From CATQHW01 sp965243545 (GTDB lineage: Bacteria; Spirochaetota; Spirochaetia; SZUA-6; Bin103): DNA of 64,000 bases. Position 1 is the stretch's first letter; every line of letters starts with the position of its first letter. The stretch lies in the NCBI GenBank assembly GCA_965243545.1, contig OZ251573.1:2728001-2792000 (forward strand). The letters are read 5' to 3'. Below the pieces are notes generated by a model that was not told where the DNA came from, did not search any database, and saw only the letters and a list, made by a program, of their open reading frames with translations. Shown piece after piece: positions 36,996-45,262 of the stretch. A program made the position numbers and the translations under genes.

Positions 36996-38309
36996 CTACC
37001 CCGCGGCGCGCCGGAGCACGGAGACCGCCGTGTCGCGGACCGCGTCGGTCAGGTCGGACACCTGGTCCCAGTCCAGAGACACCGGCACGTCCGGGCGCAC
37101 GCCGTCCACGCCGATCTCGCGTCCGTCCGCCGATCGGTAGGACCGGGTCATGACCGTGAGCTGCGAGCCGTCGGGAAGCGTGTAGTCGACAAAACTCTCC
37201 ACGTTGCCGGGCGTCCCGAGTCCGACCAACGCAGCGCGCCCGCGCGCCTGCAGGGCGGCGGCCAGCACCTCCGGCACGCCCTCCGTGTCGGGTCCGATCA
37301 GCACCACCAGCGGCGCCGCCTGCGATCCGTTCCGGTCCAGCCCCTCGATCGAGATACGTTGCATGCCGGTGGCGGTGTAGATCTCGCCGTGGTCACCGTC
37401 GGAGAAGAGCGACAGCAGCGGAAACAGCGGCCACCGCTGCCCGCTGGCGATGCGCAGGTCCAGGATGAGGCCGCTCAGCTCGCCTTCGTCCGCAAACGCC
37501 TCCAGGCCGCGGACCACGTCCGTGACCAGGCTGTCGGCGGCGACGCGGGGAAACAGCAGATAGCCGACGCGGCCGGGCGCCGGCAGCAAACCGCCGCTGA
37601 TGGTCATGTCCTGCGGCTGCAGGCGCTTTCTCACGACGATGACGTCGCGCGTCGCGCGATCGACGGCGCTCACTCGCAACTTCACCTCCTCATCGGCCGG
37701 GCCGCGGATGCGGAGCGCGGCGTCCGCTCCCTCCTCCAGCCGGACCGGGATGCCGTTGACCGCGGTCACCGCTTCGTGCGCGCGCAGGCCCGACCGCTCC
37801 GCCGGCGAGCCGGGCATCACCGAAAGCAGCACGATGCGCGGTTGGGGAACCGCCCGGAACGCGACGTAGGCGCCGATGCCCTCATAGGAGGAAGGATCGT
37901 CGAGCTCCAGACGGATACGCTCGTCGCGGGTCTCCCAGCGGGCGGCAAGCGGCGGCAGCTCGTCGAGCATCTGCCGCACCGTGTCGGGAAAATCCGCCCG
38001 CGACAGCAGGTTGACCACCAGCGGCCGGTAGCGCTCCCGCAGCTCCGTCCACGCGACCCCGTGCAGATCGCCGTAGACGTAGTTTTCGCTCAGCAGCGTC
38101 CACATCTCATCGAAGACGCGGATCTGCAGCGAGGTGATCCGTTCCCGCTGCTCGGCCGGCGTCAGCTCCGGCGCCGCGGTGACTTCACCTTCATCGGCCG
38201 ACTCGCGGGCGCAGGAGGCGGTCAGCGCCGCGGCGGCGGCGATCGCCGCAACAGCGCCGGCGCGGATCAGGACCTTCCGCAACCGGAATGGCGGCAACCG
38301 GGATGGCAT
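36996..38309 (-). CDS. S41/C-terminal-processing-protease-like lipoprotein lacking catalytic Ser and Lys
   Basis: The 437-residue protein has a lipobox signal (AAAAALTASC) and a helical N-terminal region. A PDZ domain follows (IVLLSVMPGSPAERSGLRA then VTAVNGIPVRLEEG), then an S41 core (LSGLILDLR; ARGRAALVGLGTPGN). The active-site segment that is normally TASASE reads DTEGVPEVLAAALQ, and the TxGKG lysine is Asn (GTPGNVE). It is therefore most likely a non-proteolytic PDZ/S41 scaffold. It is co-encoded with two propeller lipoproteins, which might be partners. Confidence 0.8.
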   Translation of the reverse strand: MPSRLPPFRLRKVLIRAGAVAAIAAAAALTASCARESADEGEVTAAPELTPAEQRERITSLQIRVFDEMWTLLSENYVYGDLHGVAWTELRERYRPLVVNLLSRADFPDTVRQMLDELPPLAARWETRDERIRLELDDPSSYEGIGAYVAFRAVPQPRIVLLSVMPGSPAERSGLRAHEAVTAVNGIPVRLEEGADAALRIRGPADEEVKLRVSAVDRATRDVIVVRKRLQPQDMTISGGLLPAPGRVGYLLFPRVAADSLVTDVVRGLEAFADEGELSGLILDLRIASGQRWPLFPLLSLFSDGDHGEIYTATGMQRISIEGLDRNGSQAAPLVVLIGPDTEGVPEVLAAALQARGRAALVGLGTPGNVESFVDYTLPDGSQLTVMTRSYRSADGREIGVDGVRPDVPVSLDWDQVSDLTDAVRDTAVSVLRRAAG

Positions 38310-38324
38310 GGAAGGCTCGTTACG

Positions 38325-40199
38325 TCACCACCGCGTTCCGCCCGGCCGGCCGCCATTGGCGCCGTTGTGGCCGTTCGGCCCCAGGATCGCCAGAACCTCC
38401 CGGGTGTTGAGCTCATTGTGCTCAAGCAGCGCGTCGGTAAGGGCCATCAGCTCGTCGCGGTGGTCGCGGAGCAGCCGCTCGGTCCGGTCCTCCAGATCCT
38501 GCCAGAGCCGGTTCACCTCCGGCGGCGGGGCGCCCGGTTGGGAGCCCAACCCGTCGTTCAGGTTGGCTACCCAGCCGGTCGGCGGTCCGAAGAAACCGAG
38601 CGTGTAGAGGTGCCGGAAGCGCGCCCGCGCCTGCCGGTAGTCGCTGTAGGCGCCGGTCCATTCCTCGCCGTAGACAATGCGCACGGCGGCATGGCCGCCC
38701 AGGGCGACCATGATGTCGGCGGTGATGCGCCGCAACGGATACGAGTACTGTTCCACCTCGTCGAGCGGCAGCATGAAGCCGAGCGCCTGGCCGCGCGCCA
38801 GGATGGTGAGGTGGCCGATCCGCTTCTCCGGCAGCACGTAGTGGACGACCACGGCGTGGCCGGCTTCGTGCACGGCGATCGAGCGGCGCTGCTCCGGGTC
38901 CATCTCTTCGATGGGATTTTCCATGCCGGCCATCTGATGGATCAGCGCGCGGTCGATGTCGCGCTGGGTGACCACGTTGCGGTGCTCGAACAGGGCTATG
39001 CGCACCGTGTCCTTGGTGAGCGCGGCCATCATCTGCGCCGGCGAAGCGCCCGGCGTGTTGGCGACGATCGCCTCCACGTCGACCGAGTCGTCGTGGCGGA
39101 TCGTCGACAGATACCCCTCGACGATGGCGCGCCGGCCGGAGCGGTCGGGGAGCGCCACCTCGATCATCTGGTCGAAGCGGCCGGGGCGGGTGAGCGCCGG
39201 GTCCAGCACGTCGGGTCGGTTGGTGGAGCCCATGTACAGGACGTGCCAGTTGCGCGCCGGCGGCTTCTTGCCGCGCAGCTGATAGAACTTGGCGATCAGA
39301 CGCTCCTTGAGCGAGCGCTGATCGACGCCGTCCATCTCGTACAGCAGGCGGGTGAGCGCGCCGGTGCCGCCGCCCATCATGCCGCCCATGCCGCCGCCGG
39401 CCATGCCGTTGGTCCCCTGCACGCCGCCCCGCGACTGGCCCACCGCGTCGATCTCGTCGATGTAGGCTATGCAGGCGCCGTAGCGGCGGGCGTACTTGCG
39501 CGCCTTGCGCACGAACCAGATCATCTTGAGGACGTCGACGCCCCAGAACATCGCCCGGAAGCCGGAGCCTTCGATGGAGATGAACGCGACCCCGGCTTCG
39601 CCCGCCATCGCCTTGGCCAGCATGGTCTTGCCGGTGCCGGGCGGCCCGTACAGGAGCAGGCCGTTGATGTAGCGGCCGCCCATGCGAACGAACTCGTGGC
39701 GGTCGGCCAGCAGCCCCAGCCACTGCCGCACCAGCGCCTTGAGGTTGGGCTGGCCCCAGTAGTCGTCAAAGCTGATCGACTTGGGGTCGGTGGGCCGCAC
39801 CTTCTCTACCTTGGAGCGGGCCATGAACCAGAAAATCGCCACGAACTGGATGATCGCGTAGGCGATGGCGAACAGGAGCTGCGCCAGGAACGACACCAGC
39901 TGCGTCACCACGTTCAGGAAGGTGGGATTGGTGAGGAGGAAGTAGACGAAGACGGCGACCGGCACGATCGCGTAGAACTTGCGCAACGCCATGAGCAGCT
40001 TGCGGCCGAAGCTCTGCTGCTGCTTGATGACGTCGATACGCTGCTTGACCAGGTCCGGCACGCCCACGCCCTGCCAGAACCGCTCGCGGGAGCGCCCCTG
40101 CTCCTGCCCGCCTTGCTCGCCCTGCCCGCCTTGGCCGCCCTGCCCGCCCCGGTCGCTCGGATACGGCGTCCGCGGTCCGCTCAGGTTCCCGTCACTCAT
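38325..40199 (-). CDS. FtsH-like membrane AAA+ metalloprotease without the usual periplasmic domain
   Basis: The 624-residue protein starts with a Gly/Gln-rich cytosolic stretch and has two closely spaced hydrophobic segments (IVPVAVFVYFLLTN and LFAIAYAIIQFVAIFWFM). The AAA+ domain has YGPPGTGKTMLAKAMAGEAG, IAYIDEIDAVGQSRGG and GSTNRPDVLDPALTRPGRFD, with a Gly/Met-rich insertion. The zinc protease motif HEAGH is followed by the probable third ligand Asp in GAYSDYRQAR. The family resembles FtsH but lacks the about 70-residue periplasmic domain. I prefer the ATG at 40199 to the GTG at 40211. Confidence 0.85.
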   Translation of the reverse strand: MSDGNLSGPRTPYPSDRGGQGGQGGQGEQGGQEQGRSRERFWQGVGVPDLVKQRIDVIKQQQSFGRKLLMALRKFYAIVPVAVFVYFLLTNPTFLNVVTQLVSFLAQLLFAIAYAIIQFVAIFWFMARSKVEKVRPTDPKSISFDDYWGQPNLKALVRQWLGLLADRHEFVRMGGRYINGLLLYGPPGTGKTMLAKAMAGEAGVAFISIEGSGFRAMFWGVDVLKMIWFVRKARKYARRYGACIAYIDEIDAVGQSRGGVQGTNGMAGGGMGGMMGGGTGALTRLLYEMDGVDQRSLKERLIAKFYQLRGKKPPARNWHVLYMGSTNRPDVLDPALTRPGRFDQMIEVALPDRSGRRAIVEGYLSTIRHDDSVDVEAIVANTPGASPAQMMAALTKDTVRIALFEHRNVVTQRDIDRALIHQMAGMENPIEEMDPEQRRSIAVHEAGHAVVVHYVLPEKRIGHLTILARGQALGFMLPLDEVEQYSYPLRRITADIMVALGGHAAVRIVYGEEWTGAYSDYRQARARFRHLYTLGFFGPPTGWVANLNDGLGSQPGAPPPEVNRLWQDLEDRTERLLRDHRDELMALTDALLEHNELNTREVLAILGPNGHNGANGGRPGGTRW

Positions 40200-40295
40200 C
40201 GGCGTCGCCACTGATCCGCATCACTCATCCATCCGTTTGGTTCTTCCGCATGGTCGATGATAGGGCGGCCGGCCGCCGCTGGCAATTCCGCTGCC

Positions 40296-40341
40296 CCGGC
40301 GCCGGCGTGAGGCGCCGGCCGGCGCCTCACGCCGGCGCCGG
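40296..40341. repeat. Perfect 46-bp palindrome at the 3' end of smc
   Basis: Two 23-bp arms meet with no spacer at 40318/40319. The palindrome is all GC except for two A-T pairs per arm, and it contains the smc stop codon and its last few codons. It can act as a hairpin in RNA of either strand or a cruciform. No U-tract follows, so a classical intrinsic terminator is not proven. Confidence 0.85.
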
Positions 40342-43098
40342 CTCGCGCTCGGCGCGGTCCGGCAGGCGCAGGGTCACCAGCTTGGAGACGCCGGGCTCCT
40401 CCATGGTGACGCCGTACAGGTTGGCGGCGGCGGCGATGGTGCGCTTGTTGTGGGTCACGATCAGGAACTGCGAGTCGTGCGCGAACTCCTCCAACAGCCC
40501 CACGAAACGGCCGATGTTTTCATCGTCCAAGGCGGCGTCGAGCTCGTCGAGCACGCAGAACGGCGACGGCTTCACCGAATACATGGCGAACAGCAGCGCC
40601 ACCGCGGTGAGCGAGCGTTCGCCGCCGGAGAGCAGCCCCACGTTCTCCATCTTGCGGCCGGGCGGCTGCGCCAGGATTTCGACGCCCGCCTCCAGCACGT
40701 CCCGGCCGCCGAGCCGCAGCTCGGCGCGTCCGCCGCCGAACAGCCGGCGGAAGATGTCGCCGAACGCGTCCGCCACCGCCTTGAACGACGCGCCGAACCG
40801 CTCCGCCGACTCGCGCTGGATCTCGGCGGTGACCCGTTCCAGGTCCGCGCGCGCCTGACTCAGGTCCTGCAGCTGATCGGTCAGAAACCGGTACCGCTCC
40901 GCCACCTCCTTGAACTCCTCCGGCGCCAGCAGGTTGACTTGGCCCAGCCCGCGAATCCGCTCCCGCAGCCGGGCCAGGCGGTCGCGCAGCTCGCGCGGCG
41001 TCGCCTCGATGCCGGTGAGCCGCTCGGCGTGCTCCTCCAGGTCCTGCGAGTGGGTCTGCTCGAAGGTGTGGCGGATCGCGCGGTCGTCCGCCTCTACCTC
41101 GGCCAGCTCGACGCGCACCCGCTCCAGCGTCTCCTGCGCCTGCCGCAGCCGGCCGGCGCGCTGCTGCGCCCCCTGCTCGATGCGGTCGAGCTCGCGCCGG
41201 TGGCCGGCGATCTGCGCCGCCCGGCGTCCCAGGTCCTGTTGCAGCCGGTCGTGCTCCCGGTCGAGATACGCCTTCTCCCGCTCGCGGTCGGAGGTGGTGG
41301 AAGCGAGCGCCCGGATCGCCTCGGCGGTCTGATGCTCCTCCGCCGCCAGGGCGCCGCGCAGCTGCCGCTGCTCGTCGAGCTGCCGTTGCGCGGCGGCCAG
41401 CTGCGTGCGGAGCGCCGCCGCCTGTTCCTGCGCGCGGGCGGCCGCCACCTGGCTCTCCTGGACCGCGTCGCGCAGCTCGCCCTGCCGGACCGCGCGGTCG
41501 CGGTTGGCGCGCCGCAGCTCCTCGGTCTCTTTGCGCAGCTCCGCGATCGCCCAGAACGTCTCGCCCATGTCGCGGTCGATGGCGCGCTTGTGGGTGACGA
41601 TTCCTTCCGAGGAGATCAGCTCGTCGAGCAGCGATCCGGTCGTCTCCCGGTAGCGGGCGAACCGCTCCATCAACCCGTCGGCGGCCTGCACCGCGGCGCC
41701 GAGCCGGCGCGCCAGCTCGGCGCGCTCCATCCCGGCCGCGGTCGCCGCCAGCCGGTCGAGGTCGCGGCGGAGCGCGGCCAGCGCCTCCGCCACGTCGTTG
41801 CCGAGCGCCGCCGACGGGGTCGACTGCATCCCCTGGCCGAGGCGCTGATCGAGTTCGGTGACGATCTCGTCGGTGACTTTGCGGAGTTGCTCGCGCAGCC
41901 CTTCCAGGCGCTGCTCGTGAGACGCCATCCCGGCGGCCGCGCCGGCGATGCGGCGCTCCGTTTCGGCGATCTGCGCGCCGAGCGCCGCCGCGTCCCCGCG
42001 CGCGCCGGCCGCCGTGCGCTCCGCGCTTTCCGCGCCGCGTTCGGCCTCGGCCAGCCCCGCGCGCATCGACTCGACCTCGGCCTGCAGCGACCCGATCCGG
42101 TCGGCGAACGCCTGATCGCGGCTCTGGTACGAATGCATGCTCGCTTCCAGCTCGTCGACGCGCTCGCGGCCGAGCCGTATCTCGCTGCCGGCGCCGCTCA
42201 TGGCGGTCGCCAACTCGTACAGGCGTTGCTGGGACTCGGCGCGCTCGCCCTCCAGACGCTCGATGGCGCCGCGATGCTCCCGCGTTCCGGCCGCCGCCGC
42301 GTCGATCTCCTGCTGAACGCCGTCCCGCTTCTCGGTCTCGCGGGTCAACCGGTCGCGGATGCGCCGGCCGCGGTCGCGCAACGACCGCAGGCGGAGCAGC
42401 TCCGCGTCGCGCTCCACCTCGAACGCCTGCGCGCGCAACGACCGGTAGCGGTCGGCCGCCTGCGCCTGCCGGCGCAGCGTCTCGTAGCGGCGCTGCACCT
42501 CGCGCCGCACGTTCTCTACCTGCGTCACGTTGGCGGCCGCCTGCCGCAGCTCCCGTTCCGCTTCGACGGCGCGGGTCCGGTAGGACAGGATGCCGGCCGC
42601 CTCCTCGAAGACCGCGCGCCGCTCCTCCGGCTTCTCGGAGAGGATGCGGTCGATCCTGCCCTGCTCCAGCGCGGCGTAGCCGGAGGTGGCCAGGCCGGTG
42701 TCGGCGAGCAGCTCGCGCACGTCGCGCAGGCGGCTCTGCGCGCCGTTGACGAAGTACTGGCTTTCGCCGGAACGGTACAGCCGGCGCTTGACGGCGACCT
42801 CGGCGGACGCGATCGGCAGCCGGTCGTCCTCATTGGAAAATACCAGCGTCACCTCGGACACGCTCATCGACCGGCGGCTGCCGGCGCCGTCGAAGATCAC
42901 GTCCTCCATCCGCTCGGCGCGCAACGAGCGGGGCGCCTGCTCGCCCAGCGCCCAGCGGATGGCGTCGACGACGTTGCTCTTGCCGCAACCGTTGGGACCG
43001 ACCAGCGCCGACACGCGCGGGCCGAACTCCAGCGCCGTCCGGTCGGCAAAGGACTTGAAGCCGAGCAGCTCGACCCTCTTGAGCACCTGCCCGCTCAT
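40327..43098 (-). CDS. smc: SMC chromosome-segregation ATPase, short form without recognisable hinge
   Basis: SMC organises and segregates the chromosome. The 923-residue protein has the N-terminal ATPase half (VELLGFKSFADRTALEF, GPNGCGKSNVVDAIRWALGE). It also has the C-terminal half with signature LLSGGERSLTAVALLFAMY and Walker B FCVLDELDAALDD. Typical bacterial SMCs are about 1180 residues. Here the middle (about residues 400-540) is Ala/Arg/Glu-rich and no Gly-containing hinge motif is seen. The ends are full length, so this looks like a genuine short form. Confidence 0.93.
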   Translation of the reverse strand: MSGQVLKRVELLGFKSFADRTALEFGPRVSALVGPNGCGKSNVVDAIRWALGEQAPRSLRAERMEDVIFDGAGSRRSMSVSEVTLVFSNEDDRLPIASAEVAVKRRLYRSGESQYFVNGAQSRLRDVRELLADTGLATSGYAALEQGRIDRILSEKPEERRAVFEEAAGILSYRTRAVEAERELRQAAANVTQVENVRREVQRRYETLRRQAQAADRYRSLRAQAFEVERDAELLRLRSLRDRGRRIRDRLTRETEKRDGVQQEIDAAAAGTREHRGAIERLEGERAESQQRLYELATAMSGAGSEIRLGRERVDELEASMHSYQSRDQAFADRIGSLQAEVESMRAGLAEAERGAESAERTAAGARGDAAALGAQIAETERRIAGAAAGMASHEQRLEGLREQLRKVTDEIVTELDQRLGQGMQSTPSAALGNDVAEALAALRRDLDRLAATAAGMERAELARRLGAAVQAADGLMERFARYRETTGSLLDELISSEGIVTHKRAIDRDMGETFWAIAELRKETEELRRANRDRAVRQGELRDAVQESQVAAARAQEQAAALRTQLAAAQRQLDEQRQLRGALAAEEHQTAEAIRALASTTSDREREKAYLDREHDRLQQDLGRRAAQIAGHRRELDRIEQGAQQRAGRLRQAQETLERVRVELAEVEADDRAIRHTFEQTHSQDLEEHAERLTGIEATPRELRDRLARLRERIRGLGQVNLLAPEEFKEVAERYRFLTDQLQDLSQARADLERVTAEIQRESAERFGASFKAVADAFGDIFRRLFGGGRAELRLGGRDVLEAGVEILAQPPGRKMENVGLLSGGERSLTAVALLFAMYSVKPSPFCVLDELDAALDDENIGRFVGLLEEFAHDSQFLIVTHNKRTIAAAANLYGVTMEEPGVSKLVTLRLPDRAEREPAPA

Positions 43099-43132
43099 GG
43101 CGTGAGCATAGCGCCCGCGTTGCCGGCGCGCC

Positions 43133-43711
43133 TTGGCGGGGCTACCATCGCCGGAGACGGAGAGAGATCAGATCGTCTGCGGAATCGACGAGGCCGGACG
43201 CGGACCGCTGGCCGGACCGGTCACCGCGGCGGCCGTGATCCTGCCGCCGCGTTTTCCCACCGGCCGTCTGGACGACTCCAAGGCGCTGCAGCCGGACGTC
43301 CGCGAAGAGCTGGCGCCGCTGATCCGCGCGCGCGCCCGCGCCTGGGCGGTCGGCTGGGCGTGGCCGGCGGAGATCGACCGCGTCAACATCCATCACGCGA
43401 CGTTGCTGGCGATGCTGCGCGCCTTTCGCGGCCTTGCCATCACGCCCGATCTGGTGCTGGTGGACGGCCGGTTCACGCCGGCGGTGGACCGTCCGTGCCG
43501 CGCCGAGATCGACGGCGACGCGCGGTTCCCGGCGATCATGGCGGCGTCGATCCTGGCCAAGACCGCGCGCGACCGCTGGATGGTCCGGTACGCCGGCATC
43601 GACGGCCGCTACGGCTTCGAGCGCCACTTCGGCTATGCGACGCGCCGCCACCGATGCCGGCTGCGGCGGCACGGACCGTCGCCGATCCACCGGCGCAGCT
43701 TCAAGTTGTAA
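43133..43711 (+). CDS. rnhB: RNase HII
   Basis: RNase HII removes ribonucleotides from DNA. The 192-residue protein has CGIDEAGRGPLAGPVTAAAV, DDSKAL, LVLVDGRF and the catalytic AASILAKTARDRWM. No ATG exists at the expected start: the frame opens with a TTG at 43133, and homology begins only at IVCGIDEAGRG. A promoter-like pair (TTGCCG, 17 bp, TACCAT at 43143-43148) lies over the TTG, so the true start may be an unusual codon further in. Confidence 0.93.
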   Translation: MAGLPSPETERDQIVCGIDEAGRGPLAGPVTAAAVILPPRFPTGRLDDSKALQPDVREELAPLIRARARAWAVGWAWPAEIDRVNIHHATLLAMLRAFRGLAITPDLVLVDGRFTPAVDRPCRAEIDGDARFPAIMAASILAKTARDRWMVRYAGIDGRYGFERHFGYATRRHRCRLRRHGPSPIHRRSFKL

Positions 43712-43746
43712 GGCCGCGGCAGCGGTGGAGATGGGCGTGCGCAGGG

Positions 43747-43995
43747 TCAACCGCGGCGGTTCTGCTCGCGGGAGCGGATGAAGCGGATCGCCTTGTCGAA
43801 GGCGGCCAGAAAAGCGCCCATGTCCTCTTCGAAGACGATGATCGAGTGGCGTTCGAAGTCGGTGTCGGCGCCGCGCTTCTTGCTCTCCACCACGTTGAGG
43901 TAGACGTCGCCGGCCCGGTTCTCCTTCACGTTGAAGAAGTACGTACGATTGCCGACCGTCATTCGGCTGGAAAACAGTTCGCCTCGTTGACCCAC
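43747..43995 (-). CDS. PUR-domain nucleic-acid-binding protein (DUF3276)
   Basis: The 82-residue protein has the PUR-repeat pattern RGELFSSRMTVGNRTYFFNV, YLNVVESKKR and IIVFEEDMGAFLAAFDKAI. The start is the GTG at 43995, which keeps the first conserved strand; the ATG 11 codons later would cut it. PUR proteins are frequent in spirochaetes (for example BpuR in Borrelia) and bind RNA and DNA. Confidence 0.88.
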   Translation of the reverse strand: MGQRGELFSSRMTVGNRTYFFNVKENRAGDVYLNVVESKKRGADTDFERHSIIVFEEDMGAFLAAFDKAIRFIRSREQNRRG

Positions 43996-44025
43996 GAGGC
44001 GCAGGGTAGCACGCCGGGCGCGGCG

Positions 44026-44055
44026 TTGACAGCCCGGCCCGGCCGGCCGTACCGT
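44026..44055 (+). promoter_or_regulatory. Promoter of tRNA-Gly
   Basis: A perfect TTGACA (44026-44031), an 18-bp spacer and TACCGT (44050-44055) lie 11 bp before the tRNA 5' end. Confidence 0.65.
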
Positions 44056-44066
44056 GAGCGGACCGC

Positions 44067-44137
44067 GCGCCTGTCGTATAACGGCAATACCCAAGCCTTC
44101 CAAGCTTGAGATGGCGGTTCGATTCCGCTCAGGCGCT
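44067..44137 (+). tRNA. tRNA-Gly (UCC)
   Basis: The 71-nt tRNA has acceptor GCGCCTG/CAGGCGC with discriminator U, anticodon stem CAAGC/GCTTG with loop CTTCCAA (anticodon TCC) and T-arm core GGTTCGATTCC. CCA is not encoded. Confidence 0.96.
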
Positions 44138-44193
44138 TTGGCGCCGGCGGCCGGGCGCCGGCGACCGGGCGCTGACGCCGCGCGGAGGCCGCC

Positions 44194-44523
44194 GTGAGCC
44201 GAAGGTCGGAGAATACGCCGTTCCAGTGCGTGCGTTGCGGCGCCGACGTGCAGCCGTCGACCGACGGCAGTTACCGCAACCACTGCCCGTTCTGCCTGTA
44301 CTCCCTGCACGTCGACGCGGAGCCCGGCGACCGCCGCAACCGGTGCCGGGGCCTGATGAGGCCGGTCGGGTTGCGCCTGGCCGGCCGCCGGCCGCAGATC
44401 GTGCACCGCTGCCTGGACTGCGGCCAGGTCAAGGTCAACCGCGTGGTCGAGATCGGCCGCCAACCGGACGACGTCGACGTGATCGTCACCCTGCCGCCCG
44501 ACGACGGACCCGAGCCGCGCTGA
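44194..44523 (+). CDS. RNHCP-domain protein
   Basis: The 109-residue protein has FQCVRCGADV, the eponymous YRNHCPFCLYSLHVD and HRCLDCGQVKVNRV, matching the RNHCP zinc-ribbon-like family. It starts at GTG 44194, 56 bp after tRNA-Gly, and could be read from the tRNA promoter. Function unknown. Confidence 0.85.
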   Translation: MSRRSENTPFQCVRCGADVQPSTDGSYRNHCPFCLYSLHVDAEPGDRRNRCRGLMRPVGLRLAGRRPQIVHRCLDCGQVKVNRVVEIGRQPDDVDVIVTLPPDDGPEPR

Positions 44524-44559
44524 CGTGAGACGCCGGCCGCGGCCGATCGGGGCCGGCCG

Positions 44560-44590
44560 TTGACGCGGCCAGCGGGCGGGCTGCTATGTT
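44560..44590 (+). promoter_or_regulatory. Candidate promoter of the DUF1801 gene
   Basis: TTGACG (44560-44565) and TATGTT (44585-44590) are 19 bp apart; an offset -10 (TGCTAT) gives 16 bp. The -10 ends only 3 bp before the first GTG and 15 bp before the second. Confidence 0.4.
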
Positions 44591-44593
44591 CAG

Positions 44594-45073
44594 GTGAGGC
44601 GTGACGTGGCTGGCAAGGAGAAGGCCCGGAGGGTGACGAAGCCCACGCCGGCGGCCGGCGCGAAGCCGGTGCTGCTGTCGGGCGGCAACCCGCAGATCGC
44701 CAAGGGCGACGGAGACGAGCCGGTGCAGGCGTACGTCGCGGCCATGCCGGGGTGGAAGAGCGGCCTGGGCCGCCGCCTGGACGCGCTGATCGTGAGCAAC
44801 GCGCCGGAGATACGGAAGGGGGTGCGGTGGAACTCGCCCTTCTACGGTATCGACGGCAGGGGCTGGATCGTGTCGTTTCACGTCTTTACCCGCTACGTCA
44901 AGGTGACCTTTTTTCAGGGCGCGCTGCTTTCGCCCGCGCCGCCCGGCGGCGGCAAGGACCCGGACGCGCGCTGGATCGACGTCTACGAGGGCCAACTCGA
45001 CGAAGAGCGGATGGCGGCGTGGATCCGACAAGCCGCGGCGCTGCCCGGCTGGCGCTGGGGCAACGCGCCGTGA
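44594..45073 (+). CDS. DUF1801 (YdhG-like) domain protein
   Basis: The 159-residue protein matches a common DUF1801 subgroup: KPVLLSGGNPQIAKGDGDEP, VQAYVAAMPGWKSGLGRRLD, GVRWNSPFYGIDGRGWIVSF and FTRYVKVTFFQGALL. The start may be the GTG at 44594 or at 44606. Members have no settled biochemical role. Its stop overlaps the GTG of a HigA-like fragment. Confidence 0.88.
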   Translation: MRRDVAGKEKARRVTKPTPAAGAKPVLLSGGNPQIAKGDGDEPVQAYVAAMPGWKSGLGRRLDALIVSNAPEIRKGVRWNSPFYGIDGRGWIVSFHVFTRYVKVTFFQGALLSPAPPGGGKDPDARWIDVYEGQLDEERMAAWIRQAAALPGWRWGNAP

Positions 45074-45210
45074 CCAAGAACGTTCATCCGGGCGAGGTAC
45101 TCAAGCAGCAGGAGTTCCTTGAACCGCTCAACGTCAGTGCCGGAAGACTCGCACGGGCCACCGTCAACCTTGCCTGCCGCGCGGAACACGCCGAGCGGCG
45201 CGCCTCCTGA
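45070..45210 (+). pseudogene. Truncated HigA-like antitoxin fragment
   Basis: A 46-codon frame starts at a GTG overlapping the DUF1801 stop. It begins like HigA-type XRE antitoxins (NVHPGEVLKQQEFLEPLNVS then AGRLARA), then loses similarity and stops before the DNA-recognition helix. No HigB-like toxin is next to it. I read it as a decayed remnant of a toxin-antitoxin module. Confidence 0.6.
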
Positions 45211-45250
45211 CCGCCCGCATCCGCGACTGGCAGCGCGCCACCGGCGGCAC

Positions 45251-45256
45251 TATGCT
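45251..45256 (+). promoter_or_regulatory. -10 box of the Gfo/Idh/MocA gene
   Basis: TATGCT ends 6 bp before the ATG at 45263, predicting a leaderless transcript. The -35 region (CTGGCA at 18 bp) is weak. Confidence 0.4.
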
Positions 45257-45262
45257 GTCGGC

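Noticed and set aside
36852..40214. 1120-codon open frame on the plus strand
   Set aside because: It lies opposite four well-supported minus-strand genes, has the His/Arg/Asp-rich composition typical of the antisense frame in GC-rich DNA, and shows no domain.
40450..44109. 1219-codon open frame on the plus strand opposite smc
   Set aside because: It runs antisense through smc, over rnhB in another frame and into tRNA-Gly. It is an antisense shadow of a GC-rich gene.
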